The position numbers and the translations under genes were made by a program. The notes under the pieces are model-generated. The model did no database searches and was not told the DNA's origin. It saw nothing but the letters and a program-made list of their open reading frames with translations. 64,000 nt of DNA from Heterocephalus glaber (Eukaryota; Chordata; Mammalia; Rodentia; Bathyergidae): contig NW_004624795.1 in NCBI RefSeq assembly GCF_000247695.1, forward strand, positions 3,409,672 through 3,473,671, given 5' to 3'. Positions 1 through 11,200 of this stretch are shown here, piece by piece (position 1 is the stretch's first letter; each line of letters begins with the position of its first letter).

Positions 1-315
1 CTGCTTGAGAGCAGCCTGTGCTGCATAGCAAGTTCAAAGCCAGCCTGAACTACATAGCCAGGCGCTGGACCCAGGGACAGAGACAGACACACAGGCAGGC
101 AGGGTCTGGCTATGTGGCCCAGGCTGGCCGTTAACGCCTGGGAATCCTGCCTCAGTCTCCCCAGTAGTGCCGCGCCCATGGTTCCTCCCGCTTGCACCTG
201 CTGGCTCTGGTCCTATCCCTGCCTGGTCCTCAGCCCCGGGCACTGGCGCCCCCTCGTGCGCCCCTGTGGCTGCCTGCCGACTGCTCCTCTCCGGGCCTCA
301 GTTTCCCCGGCTCAC
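1..315 (-). other. PNMT: PNMT intron 1 (partial)
   Basis: Non-coding sequence after the exon 1 donor at 315/314, running off the window. It contains B1 SINE fragments in both orientations (about 1-62 and 100-177). Confidence 0.85.
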
Positions 316-481
316 CCGTGGCAAAGGTCTCCGCCAGGCATCGCAGCTTCCAGGGCCCCACGCCGCCGGGGTGGCTGAGGTCGCCGCGCGGGGGCGTGTA
401 GTTGTTGCGCAGGTAGGCGGCGGGCTCGAAGCGCTGGTAGGCGGCGGCCACGCTCTCGGGGCTCGGGTCCTCCTGGCTCAT
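316..481 (-). CDS. PNMT: Phenylethanolamine N-methyltransferase, coding exon 1 (gene cut by window edge)
   Basis: PNMT transfers a methyl group from S-adenosylmethionine to noradrenaline to make adrenaline; it is cytosolic in adrenal medulla and some neurons. The exon encodes 55 residues plus one base. It holds the family N-terminal block: AYQRFEP, AYLRNNY, PPRGDL and VGPWKLRCLAETFAT, which form the lid over the substrate pocket. The SAM-binding motif and the rest lie in exons 2-3 beyond the left edge. The start at 481 is the first ATG and is followed by MSQEDPSPES. The N-terminus is about a dozen residues shorter than human PNMT, in a stretch known to vary. The donor GGGTGAGC ends the exon at 316 in phase 1. 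A TATA-like element lies about 35 bp upstream. Only a partial gene is visible; identity is secure. Confidence 0.93.
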
Positions 482-514
482 CCTGCCGCCCGCCGAGCCT
501 GGCGCTACCTCGGC

Positions 515-524
515 CCCTTTATGT
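515..524 (-). promoter_or_regulatory. PNMT: TATA-like element of PNMT
   Basis: Minus-strand ACATAAAGGG lies about 34 bp upstream of the PNMT start codon. PNMT promoters are known to have a TATA box and a very short 5' UTR, so transcription probably starts near 485-492. The position is inferred. Confidence 0.5.
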
Positions 525-699
525 CCACCGCCCCCAGACCTTCCGTGCGGGGGCGGCTGAGCGATGAGCGCCCGGGGCCACGCGCTTCGCCACCATCCGT
601 CTCCCTCTCCGGGGAGGAGGGGCGCCGGGACATCGGGTCCCACAGTCCAGGAGCCGCCCCGTGTGCCCTGGCGGGTCCTGCCCCGCCCACTGTCCGCTC

Positions 700-890
700 C
701 CCCTTTTATTTTTGTACCGAGGATCAAACCCAGGACCTTGCCGCTGAGCTAAATCCCTGGCCCTGTTATTTGATTTTTGAGACCGGGTCTCGCTACGTTG
801 GCTGGGCTGAACTTTGCAGCCCCCAGCTCGCTCGATCCTTCTGCTTCAGCCTCCAGAGGGCTGGGGTGACAGCCGAGTCCCACCACGGCC
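700..890 (-). repeat. B1-dID composite SINE
   Basis: Minus-strand B1 body followed in element sense by a tRNA-like dID tail with GGGATTTAGCTCAG (box A) and GGTTTGATCC (box B). Confidence 0.8.
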
Positions 891-1160
891 TGCCCATCAG
901 CCCCTTGTGTCCAGCGTCTCATCCCTTCCTCCCTCGAGGTCTGAATGAGCCCCTGTCCCTGATCCCCACCCCCAGCCCTTCCCACGGGGCTCAGACCCCC
1001 ATCCTGCTCCCTCCTCCCGGACCCCCCCCAGCAGCCCCCCGCTGCCTTCCTCCCCCCCCGCCCCGCCCGACCTCAGGGACAGAGCGTCCAGGCCTGGTCT
1101 GGGCGCTCGGCCGAGGCGATGGCAGCAGCGATAGCAGAGGGAGGGGAGCAGCGCTGATGC

Positions 1161-1198
1161 TGGGGGAAGAGCGGGGGAGAGGGGGGGAGAGGGGGTGG
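1161..1198 (+). other. G-quadruplex candidate
   Basis: Four or more runs of five to seven guanines are separated by short AAGAGC, AGA and AGA spacers, matching the classical quadruplex pattern. It lies between TCAP and PNMT, about 700 bp upstream of PNMT. Confidence 0.45.
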
Positions 1199-1416
1199 CT
1201 GGGCCGCTGCTTATCTGGGGCCAAGGACAGAGGCTGGGACATCCTGCCCGCTGAGGTGGGTCGGCCCAGGCTTGGGGGGCCTCTGCCTGGCTCCCCACTC
1301 CTCTCCTGCCCACCAGGCGAGATCAGGCCAGGCCTGCAGGTCCTGTCTGCGCCCCAGTTTCCCCATCTTCAGCTCCTAGAGCCCCTGCACTCCCCAAATG
1401 GGAGGTTGATTCTGGT

Positions 1417-1572
1417 TTTTTCTTTTTGGTACTGGGGATCGAACTCAGGACCTTGAGCTTGCAAGGCAGGTGCAGTGCCACTGAGCTACATCCCCAGCCC
1501 GATTCTGTTTTTGTTTTCTGTTTCTGAGACAGGCCAGGCTGCCTTGAACTGACAGCGATCCTTGACGGGCCT
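1417..1572 (-). repeat. B1-dID composite SINE, B1 part truncated
   Basis: Well-kept dID tail (about 1417-1500) joined to a short B1 remnant. Confidence 0.75.
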
Positions 1573-2091
1573 GGGGGCTGATTTTACCAGCAGTGACTCC
1601 CTGCTGAATAGGCGCCTGGCCTCCGAGATCAGCCCTCGGCCCGGCCCGCTAGCTGGGCCCGAGGAGAAGGTGTCCCTGCTGGGACCTGAGTCACCACAGC
1701 AGCTGCAGGTCCCAGACAGGAACCCGACCTCACTCCCCACACACACACACAGCCCACCAGGCAGAGGGCGGGCCAGGGCCCAGCCAGGTCCTGATGCCAT
1801 CCAGGTCCGCGTTTGAAACCTCAGGGTCCCAAACCCTGTCCACAGCAGCCATGGCCAAGGAGAGTCCTGGTGCCAGCCCTCCACGCTCTCCGTGTCATTT
1901 AAACAAACCCTAATGCCAGCTGGCCTCCCGGACACTGCCCAGTGCCAAGGAGTGGACCCAGGAGCCAGAAGGGGTAGGGAAGGGCACCAGACAGGTCGCC
2001 CCTGTCTACAGAGCTGTCCGCACCCACCCCAAGGGGCTCCCAGGAAGACATCAGGCAGCAAGAGGCGGAGGAGACCGAACAGGGTTGAGCA

Positions 2092-2097
2092 TTTATT
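2092..2097 (-). terminator. TCAP: TCAP polyadenylation signal
   Basis: Minus-strand AATAAA about 400 nt downstream of the TCAP stop. It implies a 3' end near 2075 and a 3' UTR of usual length for this gene. Confidence 0.75.
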
Positions 2098-2497
2098 GCA
2101 GCGCTAAGAGGGTGCTGGGCCCACCCACCTCTGCTCTCTGCACATCCTCCTGCCTCCGTCTCCTCCAAGCTGCCTTCTGGAGCCTTCTAGATCCTTCCCA
2201 CCTGTCCCTGACCTCCTCCGAGGCTCAGACCTCACCGGTGTCCCTTGTCCCTTCCCCTGGGGCTGAGGCTGCTCGGCTGTGCTGGCCTCCTGCTCTCCAC
2301 CCCCAGCGCCCACCATCTTCGCCCCCCTCTCTTGGGGAACTCAGGGGACTCAGGCGTCCTGGCCTCTGGCTCCCTCCTCCCAGCCCCCAGCTCTGGGCAA
2401 ACTACAAAGCGTCCGCGGCCAGCAGCTCCCTCCGTGGCCCCAGCCGGGAAGGGCCCCGCCTGGGGTGGGCACAGTGGAGCCTGGGTCGCTGCTGTGC

Positions 2498-2891
2498 TCA
2501 GCCTCTCTGTGCCTCCTGGGACATGGAGCGGGACAGCGTGCGGCGGAGGGCGCCCGGCTTGCTGACCGATACCACAGGTGGCAGCTGCTTGGTGATCTCA
2601 GCCATGTCCTGGCGATCTAGGGACTGGCCGCCCAGGGCCGTCTCCAGTGCCAGCAGCTCCCGCAGCTGGACAGGGGTCTCCTCGCGCTCCTCCTTGGCGG
2701 CCCCCACCTTGGTGGGCGTGAAGATGGGGAGCGGCAGCACCCGCTGGTAGGGCAGCTGGTACTCCTGCAGCCCGCGGCCCAGGATGCCCATCCGCATCAG
2801 CAGCCAGGGCGACCGCTGCACCAGCGCCTGGCACTGGCCCTGCTGGTGGTAGGCCTCGTGTCGCAGGGGGTCCTCCTCACGCACGGAGCAG
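2498..2891 (-). CDS. TCAP: TCAP coding exon 2
   Basis: 394 nt after a CCACCACAG acceptor; the first base completes Gly37. It ends with the stop codon at 2498-2500. Confidence 0.95.
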
Positions 2892-3093
2892 CTGTGGTGG
2901 GGAGGCAGGCGGTGAGCTGCTGGGGCCTCCCCGTGGGCACTGCCGGCCCCCACCCGGGCACCCCAGGCTCCCTGGGCACTCGCCCCTCCTCGGGCCGCGT
3001 GGACAGGCTCAGGTCCTTCCACTCAGCCCAGAAGGCCTCCCGCCGCTCCCGGTCGTCCTCCGACACCTGACAGCTCAGCTCTGAAGCGGCCAT
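2498..3093 (-). CDS. TCAP: Telethonin / titin-cap (complete, 2 exons, 167 aa)
   Basis: Telethonin caps the N-terminal Z1-Z2 immunoglobulin domains of two titin molecules at the Z-disc of striated muscle. Exon 1 (2984-3093) gives MAASELSCQVSEDDRERREAF and continues to TRPEEG. Exon 2 (2498-2891) supplies the rest, including YHQQGQCQ, RSPWLLMRMGILGRGLQEYQL, the PLPIFTP segment and the basic, serine-rich end LSRSMSQEAQRG, where known phosphosites sit. The joined frame is 504 nt and gives 167 residues, the same length as human. The intron is only 92 bp and starts with GC instead of GT (see findings). A TATA-like element lies upstream, and an AATAAA signal lies about 400 nt after the stop. Loss of this gene causes limb-girdle dystrophy in humans. 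Confidence 0.97.
2984..3093 (-). CDS. TCAP: TCAP coding exon 1
   Basis: 110 nt, codons 1-36 plus two bases of Gly37. The ATG at 3093 sits in GGCCATGG context. The exon ends GAGGAGG and the intron begins GCGAGT. Confidence 0.95.
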
Positions 3094-3129
3094 GGTGGCT
3101 GTCGCTCTGGGCTCCGCAGGCTCCCCCAG

Positions 3130-3215
3130 GCCCTTTAAGTAGCCCCTCCCCCGCCCCCTGTCCCCTCCGGGGCTATTTTCGGCCCCTCTGGCGTCAGATG
3201 CTATAAGCAGCTGGA
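3130..3215 (-). promoter_or_regulatory. TCAP: TCAP core promoter with TATA-like box, MEF2-like site and E-box
   Basis: On the minus strand, ACTTAAAGGG (3131-3140) sits about 40 bp upstream of the ATG. A MEF2-like GAAAATAGCC (3171-3180) and a CAGCTG E-box (3208-3213) follow further upstream. E-boxes and MEF2 sites are typical of striated-muscle genes; their use here is inferred. Confidence 0.5.
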
Positions 3216-4084
3216 GACTCACTGATCTGGGGGGGCTCTGAGTCTGGGGTGGGGGTTGGGGTGCCGGGACCCCAGCTGCCCCCCAGGTCAGAGGTCGGCC
3301 TCCAGAGGCACCAAGATGCTCTGGGGGGCCTGAGGTCCCTAAGGCAGCACCCCCAGGTGCCTGACACCCCGAAGGCACCATCAGGGCAGGCACATGCCCA
3401 GCCCCGTGCCACCCTAGCCATGCTCTGCCCCACCCACTCCCCTTGCCGGGGAGGACGGCGGTGCCTGTCTGTAAACAGGAGACAGCAGCCACCGCTGTCC
3501 CCCGCGCTGTGACAGGGTGCTGTCCCTCCCTGCTGTCTCCTCAGGTCAAGGGCACCCCACCCCGGCCACTCTGGGACCAGGTTTCCAGCCTCCACTGCCG
3601 CTCCAGCAGGGGAGGGGACATGAACGCCACACCTGAGACCCCAGGCACAAACCTCTGCCCGGTACTTTTCCTGCCCAGTCAGTGGTCAGAGAAGAGGTCT
3701 CAGGTCAGGGCAGCAGAGGCGGGAGTGGGAGGCGGCCCCCAGCTTGACCTCAACACCCATGTGGGGACAAGGGGAGACAGGGACATGAGCGCAGGCACAG
3801 ACCTGGCTGGAGCCCCACAAGGGCCATGAGTGGCTGTGACCGAGCGGCTGTGACCAGGGGGGCGCCCGGCCTCTCTGAGCCTCATTTCTGCTGCTTCCTG
3901 GGCATCAGAGGAGGCGTCCAGAGGCAAAGATGCTGTGGGCACCGGCATCCGGGCAAGAACCCTTGGCACAGGCTGCTGGTGCGCAGGGTGCTGGGAGAGC
4001 GGTGAGGAAGGAGGGCACCGCTGGGTGGGCCGAGCAGAGCATCAGCAGAGGCAGCAACAGCGGAGCCGTGGGGACAGCTGGAGA

Positions 4085-4420
4085 CAGAGCCTGGCTTGGT
4101 TACGGAGGCACCAAACTCAACTTGTTAATCTCACAGCAACCCTGTGACGCTGTCATTTTTTGCAGTACTGGGAATTGAACCCATGGCCTTCACACTGAGC
4201 TGCATCCCCAACCTTTTTATTTTTTGAGACAGGGTCTCACTAAGTTGTTCAGACTGGGTTCAAACTTTTGATCCTCCTGCCTCAGCCTCCCGAGTGCAGG
4301 GATCACTGGGGTGCACTGCCACACCTGCCTTACTCCGGTTCGTTTTTTACAAAGCAGGTAGTAGAGGCTCTGAGAGTAGATCCTGGGTCACCCAGCCAGC
4401 CCGGGCCAAACAGGACCCAC
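4085..4420 (+). repeat. MIR-like element split by a SINE
   Basis: Left part has the AATCTCACAGCAACCCTGTGA block, right part the GAGGCTCTGAGAG...GTCACCCAGC block of MIR. The interruption is 4157-4330. Confidence 0.55.
4157..4330 (-). repeat. B1-dID composite SINE inside a MIR-like element
   Basis: Complete composite with the linker TTTTTATTTTTTGAGACAGG on the plus strand. MIR-like sequence resumes on the other side. Confidence 0.8.
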
Positions 4421-4779
4421 CCGGCTATAAGCAAACTGCCCCTTGGGGAGACGGCAAGGCTCCCAGAGGTGCCCCAGTGACTGAGGCCCCTCCATCGGAC
4501 CACCCAGCCTCAGTCCTGGGGACAGCACGGGCGGCGTGGGCACTGCTGGCCCCCTTGACTGAAGCCGGGCCCGCAGCCCTCGGCCCTCGACACTGGGGGA
4601 CACAGCTCCTGCCAAGCCACCAGCTCTGCCAACTGCAGCAGGAAGTTGCGGAGCTGCTACTCAGGTCTCTGGACGCAGTGGCTGCTTCTTTCCTGCCGAG
4701 CGCTGCCCTCGCTGTGTCAGGCCAGGCCCAGGCCATGGTGGCAGGAGCCAGAGGATGCGTTTTCTTTTGAATTCCTGTC

Positions 4780-4785
4780 TTTAAT
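4780..4785 (-). terminator. STARD3: STARD3 polyadenylation signal
   Basis: Minus-strand ATTAAA about 350 nt past the STARD3 stop, in the only AT-rich patch there. The 3' end is probably near 4765. Confidence 0.6.
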
Positions 4786-5131
4786 TGACTCACATTACAA
4801 AGGTCCCCAGGAGGCCCCGGGGCGGCAGTCACTGCCCCCTCCCCTGTGCCCCCAAAGTGCACGCGGTCAAAGGTCCAAGACCCTGTAACTCAGGAGGCCA
4901 GGAGGGATGGCTCCGCCTAGGCCCGAGGAACCTCAAGACCAGCTGCCCTGTGCTGTCCTGGGCCTGGCCTGGCCTTGGTATCCGGATCCCCACTGCTCCT
5001 GCAGCCCTGCCTCTGGCAAGGTGGGGACAGCACTCTCCTTCCCTGTAGCTCCAGTCAGACCCCACTTCCTCCCGAGTCTGAGTGCCCAAGGTGCTCAGGC
5101 GGGGCCTGTGGCAACCCAGCCTGCAGGGCGG

Positions 5132-5236
5132 TCACACCCGCGCCCCCAGCTCCTCGATGCGTCGCCGCAGGTGGAAGGTGAATTCCAACATGGTGGCCGC
5201 CAGGCTCTGGTGGATGAGGTACCGGGGCAGGCGGCC
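5132..5236 (-). CDS. STARD3: STARD3 exon 15 (last coding)
   Basis: Starts in phase 0 after CCCACAG with [16 protein letters not shown] and ends ELGARV with TGA at 5132-5134. It is the C-terminal helix of START. Confidence 0.95.
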   Translation of the reverse strand, partial: GRLPRYLIHQSLAATMLEFTFHLRRRIEELGARV

Positions 5237-8200
5237 CTGTGGGGGGTGGGAGGAGTCACCCTGCCTGCCCCAGGCAGTTCCGCCCTCCTCCCAGCTGGCA
5301 CAGCGGCGGGGTGTTTGGGGCCAGGATGCAGGTGTGGCCCTGGACTCCCGCCCAGCCCTCTCCCCTCAGCCCTGGCAGGAGGAACATGCTGTGCCCTCCG
5401 CCTGGAACAAGGCGCACAAACAGACGGGGGGGGGGGTGCTGGGCTGGCAGGCAGCCACCCACCCAGGGCCCGGGAGATCGGAGGTAAGAAAGGGAGCCCC
5501 CCGCAACCCCATCCTCCAGTCAGAAGGGAGCCTGGGCCAGAGTCCCAGCCCCGCCCTGGCCCCCACCTTGAGGTCTGTGTTCAGGATCCAGACGAAGGTG
5601 CAGACGCAGGGGTTACTGGCCGACTTGAGCACGATGAAGCCCCCAGGCCCATTCTCCCCCCTGAGGACACAGGCACCACTGGGCCGGGGGCTCTGAGCTG
5701 AGCAGGACCCCGCTCCCCCACCTCCCCTCCCGTCCTGGCCTGGGGTGTGGACGACTTGCACAGCCCTGGGAGCAGGGAGCTGCCACCTTCCCGGCCCCAA
5801 CCTGCCCTGTCCGAGACTCGAGGCCAGCTGTAAGGGTGGCACTGGGTGGCATTTCCCACCCCCCCCAATTCAGGGAGCAGCACGGAGCCACAGGCTCAGA
5901 AGGGGGCGCCCTGGGGGGAGGGGGTCAGGGCCTGGGCCCCAGCCTTTGCCTCCTGTCCACTCCAGAGATAAGGAAGCTGGCACCCAGCGGGGATGCCTCA
6001 TCCTGTCACCCAGCAAGTCGGTGGCAGGGCCCACACACAGCCCCATGGCATGTTCCAGAACAGCCACCGGGCAGCGGGGATGGGGTGGGGAGGGAGAGGG
6101 GCAGGGCAGCCCGGGGAACCAGCGCGACAAGGCCGCCCGCTCCGGCCCAGCCCTGTCCTGATGCTGCTGTCCGCTGCCCACTGCGGGGCGCTGGCCGCAC
6201 TCACCTGACATATTTGTGCGTCGGAGGCTTGGCGCAGTGTGTGGTGGCGATGCCAGAGGACAGGTACCGGTCTCTGCGCCGCTCAATGCGCCGGACGTTC
6301 ACGAAGTCCCTGGGGGATGCAGGGTTAGGACAGGGGAGCACAGATGACTCTCAGGGCCCTGTGTGGGCTCCGGAGAACCCGTGATGGGGGCAGTAAATCA
6401 ATAAAGGACACAGGCGCCATGAAGAGCTGCCTCTTCGCAGAAGCCCCCGTCCTCCAGGGTGTACTTTGATTTATATTTATATGTTTATTTTGGTTTTTAT
6501 ATTTCCTTCCTTTTACTCAGCCCAAGTTCACTCTGCAGAGCCAGTTTCTTCCTTACCCTTCTTTCAGTTTTAATTTTTCCTACCTCGAATAAATGTAAAA
6601 CTGCTACCACTAAAAAAAAAAAAAAGAATGGGGTGCAGAGCCCAAGGTCTGGAGTGGGAGATCTTGGGGGGTGGCGCTCACCTTGGGGAGACCACGCCGC
6701 CGGCAGCTCCCACTGACACATCGTAGGAGACCAGGGTGTTGTCTTCCACCCGCTGCAGGATCTGCTGGCCACAGGGGTCCTGAGGTGCTGCCCACTTGGG
6801 CCCGGGGCTGGGCCCCATGCACACGCTGCCTTCCGGTAGTGCTACGGCCACGCCCCCGCCCTGCAGATGGGGGAAACCGAGGCACGAGGTGGGCTCACCT
6901 GGCAGGCTGTCACCGTCTTGTTCCACAGCACCATCCGCTCGGGCTGCAAGATGACCTCCTGGTACAACAGCTCCGCCGGGCAGGGCAAGAAGGTCTGAGC
7001 GAGGTGGACAGGGCTGGGTGGGCATGGGCTCGGTGCCAGCCCTTCGCCTCTCCTGGGAGTCCCCGACAGAACAGGAGGCCCGGGTATCCCGCTCACCTTC
7101 AGGATGAAGGTCTTGCCGTGATAGGGGACCTCAATGGTATACACGGTGTCCCCGTGCTCCTGCAGTGGGACAGGGAGCCGGAATGGCAGGGCTGGGGCAC
7201 AGGGAGAACTCAAGGAGCTGGGGACATCTGAGGGCCACTAAAGAGTGGGGGTTGTGACCGGTGTGGGGCAGGGCAGAGAGGGGCTTTGATCTTGAGTTCA
7301 GCAAGCTGCGGCTGTGACCAGAACCGCGTCCCGGGGCCACTGCAGGTCCCCGGGGGAGGGACTGGGCCACGTTTCTGTCTCCCAAGCTCGCCAGTCTTTT
7401 CTGATAATGTTGGGGGTTTTTTGCTACCGAGGATCGAACCTGGGACCTTGGGCTTGCGAGGCAGGCTCGGCGCCACTGAGCTAAATCCCCGGTCCCTGGA
7501 TAATGTTGTTTTGATCACTGAACAAAACAGTGGACACAGGGCCTAGAGCCGAGGGAGGCTGGCAGAAGGAAGCTGGGGGGAGGCAGCCGAGCTGCTGGCT
7601 TCCCGCAGTGGGGCCAAGCCACGCTCCAGCCCTCTCCTGGGGCCAAAGTGTGGCTAGGACCCCAGCCGCCCTCAGGTTTATGTTTCTGGCCTCGGAGGTT
7701 GTGGGGAAAAGCTCCTCACGTTACTCTTCTCGAACTTCCAGTTCTCCTCCTGGGCCAAGATCTGGTCCACCACGGCCATGGCCTCCTTGCCCTGGCGGAT
7801 GTACTCCCGCTCCTGCAGGGGCCAAGACAGGGACGGGCTGGGGCTGTTCCCTCCCCCACCTCCGCGTCCCAGCCCCTCCCGGAGGTCCTTCGGGCTCCCT
7901 CGGGGTCCCCAGGCACAAGTGGCCCTGGGGCCTGAGCCCCAGCGCCGTTGGCCTGGCCCAGGTCCTGCGGTGCCCGCTGCTGGGGCAGGTGGGTGGGGCG
8001 TGTGCAGCCCGGTACCTGCGCAGAGAAACTTCTCTTCCCCGTGACTTCCTCGTCTGATTCATCGTCAGACCCTGCAGGAAACAAGTGATGACAAGGGGTG
8101 GGGAGCGCGTAGGAGGCGGTGGGGGTCGAGACAGGAGCGCAGCGTGAGGACTGGGGGCTGACAGCGTGGGGGACAGGGCTGCGGTCCCCGGGGAGCTGAG

Positions 8201-11200
8201 CGGGAACAGCGAGAACAGCCCCAGGCCCCTCCCTCTCCCCTCCCTCACCTGCAAAGGATTCTGGGGGGGAGTAGAACTGGCCCTCGGAGCGCGCCCCGGA
8301 GAACAGCGGCGGTCCTCGGGCCACAGCTGCCTGGGCTGCCAGGTACCCTGAGGGGCAGGCAAGGGAGCCATGGCTGTCCCAGAGGAGGACGGCCACACCC
8401 AGGTCTCCCAGGGCTCTCCCTTCCTTGGGCTGGGCGACCTTCCTCACTCCCCTGCACCCACTCACATCGCTCCTCCTCCGCCTCTTGGGGTAGGACTTTG
8501 AAGTCAAGGAACCAGGTCTCCAGCCACGCAAGGACAAAGGACACGATAGGCAGCAGGTAGCCGAAGGCCCCTTTGCTGAGCAACTACACGAAGGAAGAGG
8601 GGCTGAGCTCCCCGGCAGGGGCCCCCAGCCCCCGCGCTGTCTCTACATTGGGCACCCTCTAAGCGCAGGCCTCTAAGCTGGGACTAAATCTGCAGCGGCA
8701 CGAACTGCAGTTAGCCTGCAGGAAGAGCTCTGATTCCCAAGGTGGCCGGGAGTGAGTGGGGCAAGCCAGGGAGGACCAGCACGGACAGGGCCCACCCACA
8801 CCCCAGCCCAACACACACAGGCGCCCACTGCAGACACAGTCCTTGGGCCAGCCGGACCCCGGCCACTGACCTCGGAGAGGATGACCTTGACAATGAGGAA
8901 TGCGCTGGACACCAGCGTGGTGACCTGCAGGGCGGCACAGGGCGAGAGGCGGCGAGGCTGGCTTCTCCTCCTCCCTCACTCCAGCCCCAGGCTGTGCAGT
9001 CGCCACCGTGGCGCAGGGGCATCTTACCGCGATCACCCACCAGTGCCGCAACCGCAGCACGGCATAGCCCAGCAGCAGCCCGGAGAAGCGGAAGAGGGCC
9101 AGGACCTAGCAGGGGCGAGTGCCAGCGGCGTGAGCCAGTGCCCCTGCCCCCAGGGCGCCCCTCTGCCTCAGGAGAGAACAGCAGGCTCAGCGCTTCTCAG
9201 AATCACCTGGGTGCGACTGGCTTTTTTGTGGCTTTTGGAGACAGGGCCTCGCTATGCCGTAACCCCCTGCCTCAGCCTCCAGAGTGCTGGGATGAGGGGC
9301 AGGAGCCACCATGCCTGGCTCCTGGATGTGACTTTGGACAGGGCCCTCATCTCTCCCCTCCCCTCTGGGCCCCCAGGAACCTCTTGAAGACTGAGGCCTC
9401 TGCAGGACGGGGGAAGAGCCTCCCTGGTCACTCAGGGTGTGAGCTGCAGAAGGGGACCCAGACGACCACACGTTGCTGCTCCCACCCTGGGCCCCGAGTC
9501 TCCCGAGCCCACGCACAAAGATGTCGAAGAAGGAGGTGTTGAAGCGGTAGTGGACGATTTCCTGCTCCAGGTTCTTGCGGATGCCCGTGTTGGTCTGGGA
9601 GGAAAACAGGAAGAGCTCAGCAGGCGGAACCAGCTCCTGAAGCTGTCCAGGGCCTGCCTCTGGGGACAGGACAGACCTGGAGTGGAGGCTGGCAAGGCTA
9701 AGCCACCACCCACAGGGGACTCGCCAGGGTCTGAGGCCCTGGGTACTAAAACTATTGCTCAAGCAGCAGCGGGCCATGGTGGTGCCCGGCTTTCCTCCCA
9801 GCACTTGGAAGGCTGAGGCAGGAGGACTACTGTGAGTTCCAGGTCAGCCTGGCCTACATAGTAATTTCAAGGTCAGCCTGGACTACACTGCCAGATCCTG
9901 TCTCAAAAAACAACAGAAACAACAACTACAACACCAAAAGGAGGCAGACAGCAGGCAGCTCCAATGGGCTGAGCTGGTTTCAAGTGCTCTGTCCTGGAGG
10001 CTTGGACTGGGCTGGGGCCACTGCACAGGGCAGGTGGCCAGGCAGGGAGCCGCCTCTCATGTGGCTCCTCTCCCTCAGCATCCGTTAGGCGTCAGGCCAG
10101 CAGGGCGGGAGTGGTGAGTTGGAGCCCCCGGAGGTAACCCTGATTAGGTTTGTGCTTAATGAGCAAAATCCATCAGAGAAGGAGCTTGGGCGGGCAGCTG
10201 GCCACCACCAGCACCCGACCTCTGAGACCCCGGCCTTGAGTCTGCGGCAGCTCCTGGGAAGGGACAGGCGCCAGAGCCCCTGGAGAAGAGGGGACACTAG
10301 AGGCCCCGGGACCTTGGCCCAGGAACCTTGTGGGGGTCCCTCTGCAGCCACCGACGGGGGCTTCTGGTCTCCTGCAGGTCATGGGGGTCTTGGGAAGGAA
10401 GCAGATGCTCAGGGCATGGAGCCCGAACCCAGGTGGAATCCTGTAAAGCTGTGGGGGACTCAGCAGTCTGGACAGACTGATGCTCCAGACCCAGCAGACG
10501 CCCCATCACACCTGACATCCCCTCTCCTGGGCTGGCTGGAAGGCCTCCAGCCTGGCACACACCCCAGCGCTCCTCCTGCTCCCTCTGAGGACAGCTCCAG
10601 GGCTCCATGGCCCCACCCGGCCGAGCAGTCCCCACCTCGGAGCTTTGAACCCCGCCTAACACTGATCAGGATGGGGGGGTCCCCTGCTTTGCCGGTCCCT
10701 GCACCAGTCACAGAGCATCACCAGGGTCCCAGGTGCCCTGGGCAGCACAGATGGCAGAGGACCAGACAGTACCCACACCAGGATACAGGAATAAAACGAC
10801 AACTGGAAGTGAGTGTCCTTCTCATTGAGTGCCTGCTTGGGAGACAGAGCAATCCTATGAATAGTTAAACCCGGTGTTCAGAAAGTTGTCATCATATTGG
10901 AAAACAATTTGGAGGTGAGATCCTCGCGCTTTGCAGGGATTCTGGAGTAGGCAGGAAGCCTGCGGCCGTCACCCCAACAGCCAGGTAACTTCTGCCGGGG
11001 TTGGAAGTGCTCCGGCTCCTGTTATGAACTACACACTGGACGCAGGGCGGGAACGGTTCCAGCATTTGCTCAGGAGCCAGTGGGGAACTTCGAAAGGAGA
11101 CTCCCAGGACCCTGGAGTTCTGCAAAGGCTCCACGTCTGGTCCCCAGTGTCCCATGGCAATGGCCCTGTCGTGCTGTGGAAACTCAGTTCTGCTGCAAAG

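Larger units (their letters stand above)
525..2075. other. PNMT-TCAP intergenic region
   Basis: This is the PNMT 5' flank and the region downstream of TCAP. It contains a CpG-rich PNMT-proximal part, two minus-strand SINE composites (700-890, 1417-1572), a G-run cluster at 1161-1198 and a short CA run near 1739-1751. No coding exon was recognised. Confidence 0.7.
3216..4765. other. TCAP-STARD3 intergenic region
   Basis: GC-rich non-coding DNA between the TCAP promoter and the STARD3 3' end. It holds an old MIR-like element split by a B1-dID SINE (4085-4420). No gene was recognised. Confidence 0.65.

Noticed and set aside
167..1456. 429-codon plus-strand open frame over PNMT exon 1
   Set aside because: Antisense shadow of PNMT exon 1 and SINE sequence.
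2977..2980. A GT donor 4 nt inside the TCAP intron
   Set aside because: Using it would shift exon 2 out of frame and break the conserved protein; the GC donor gives the exact human length.
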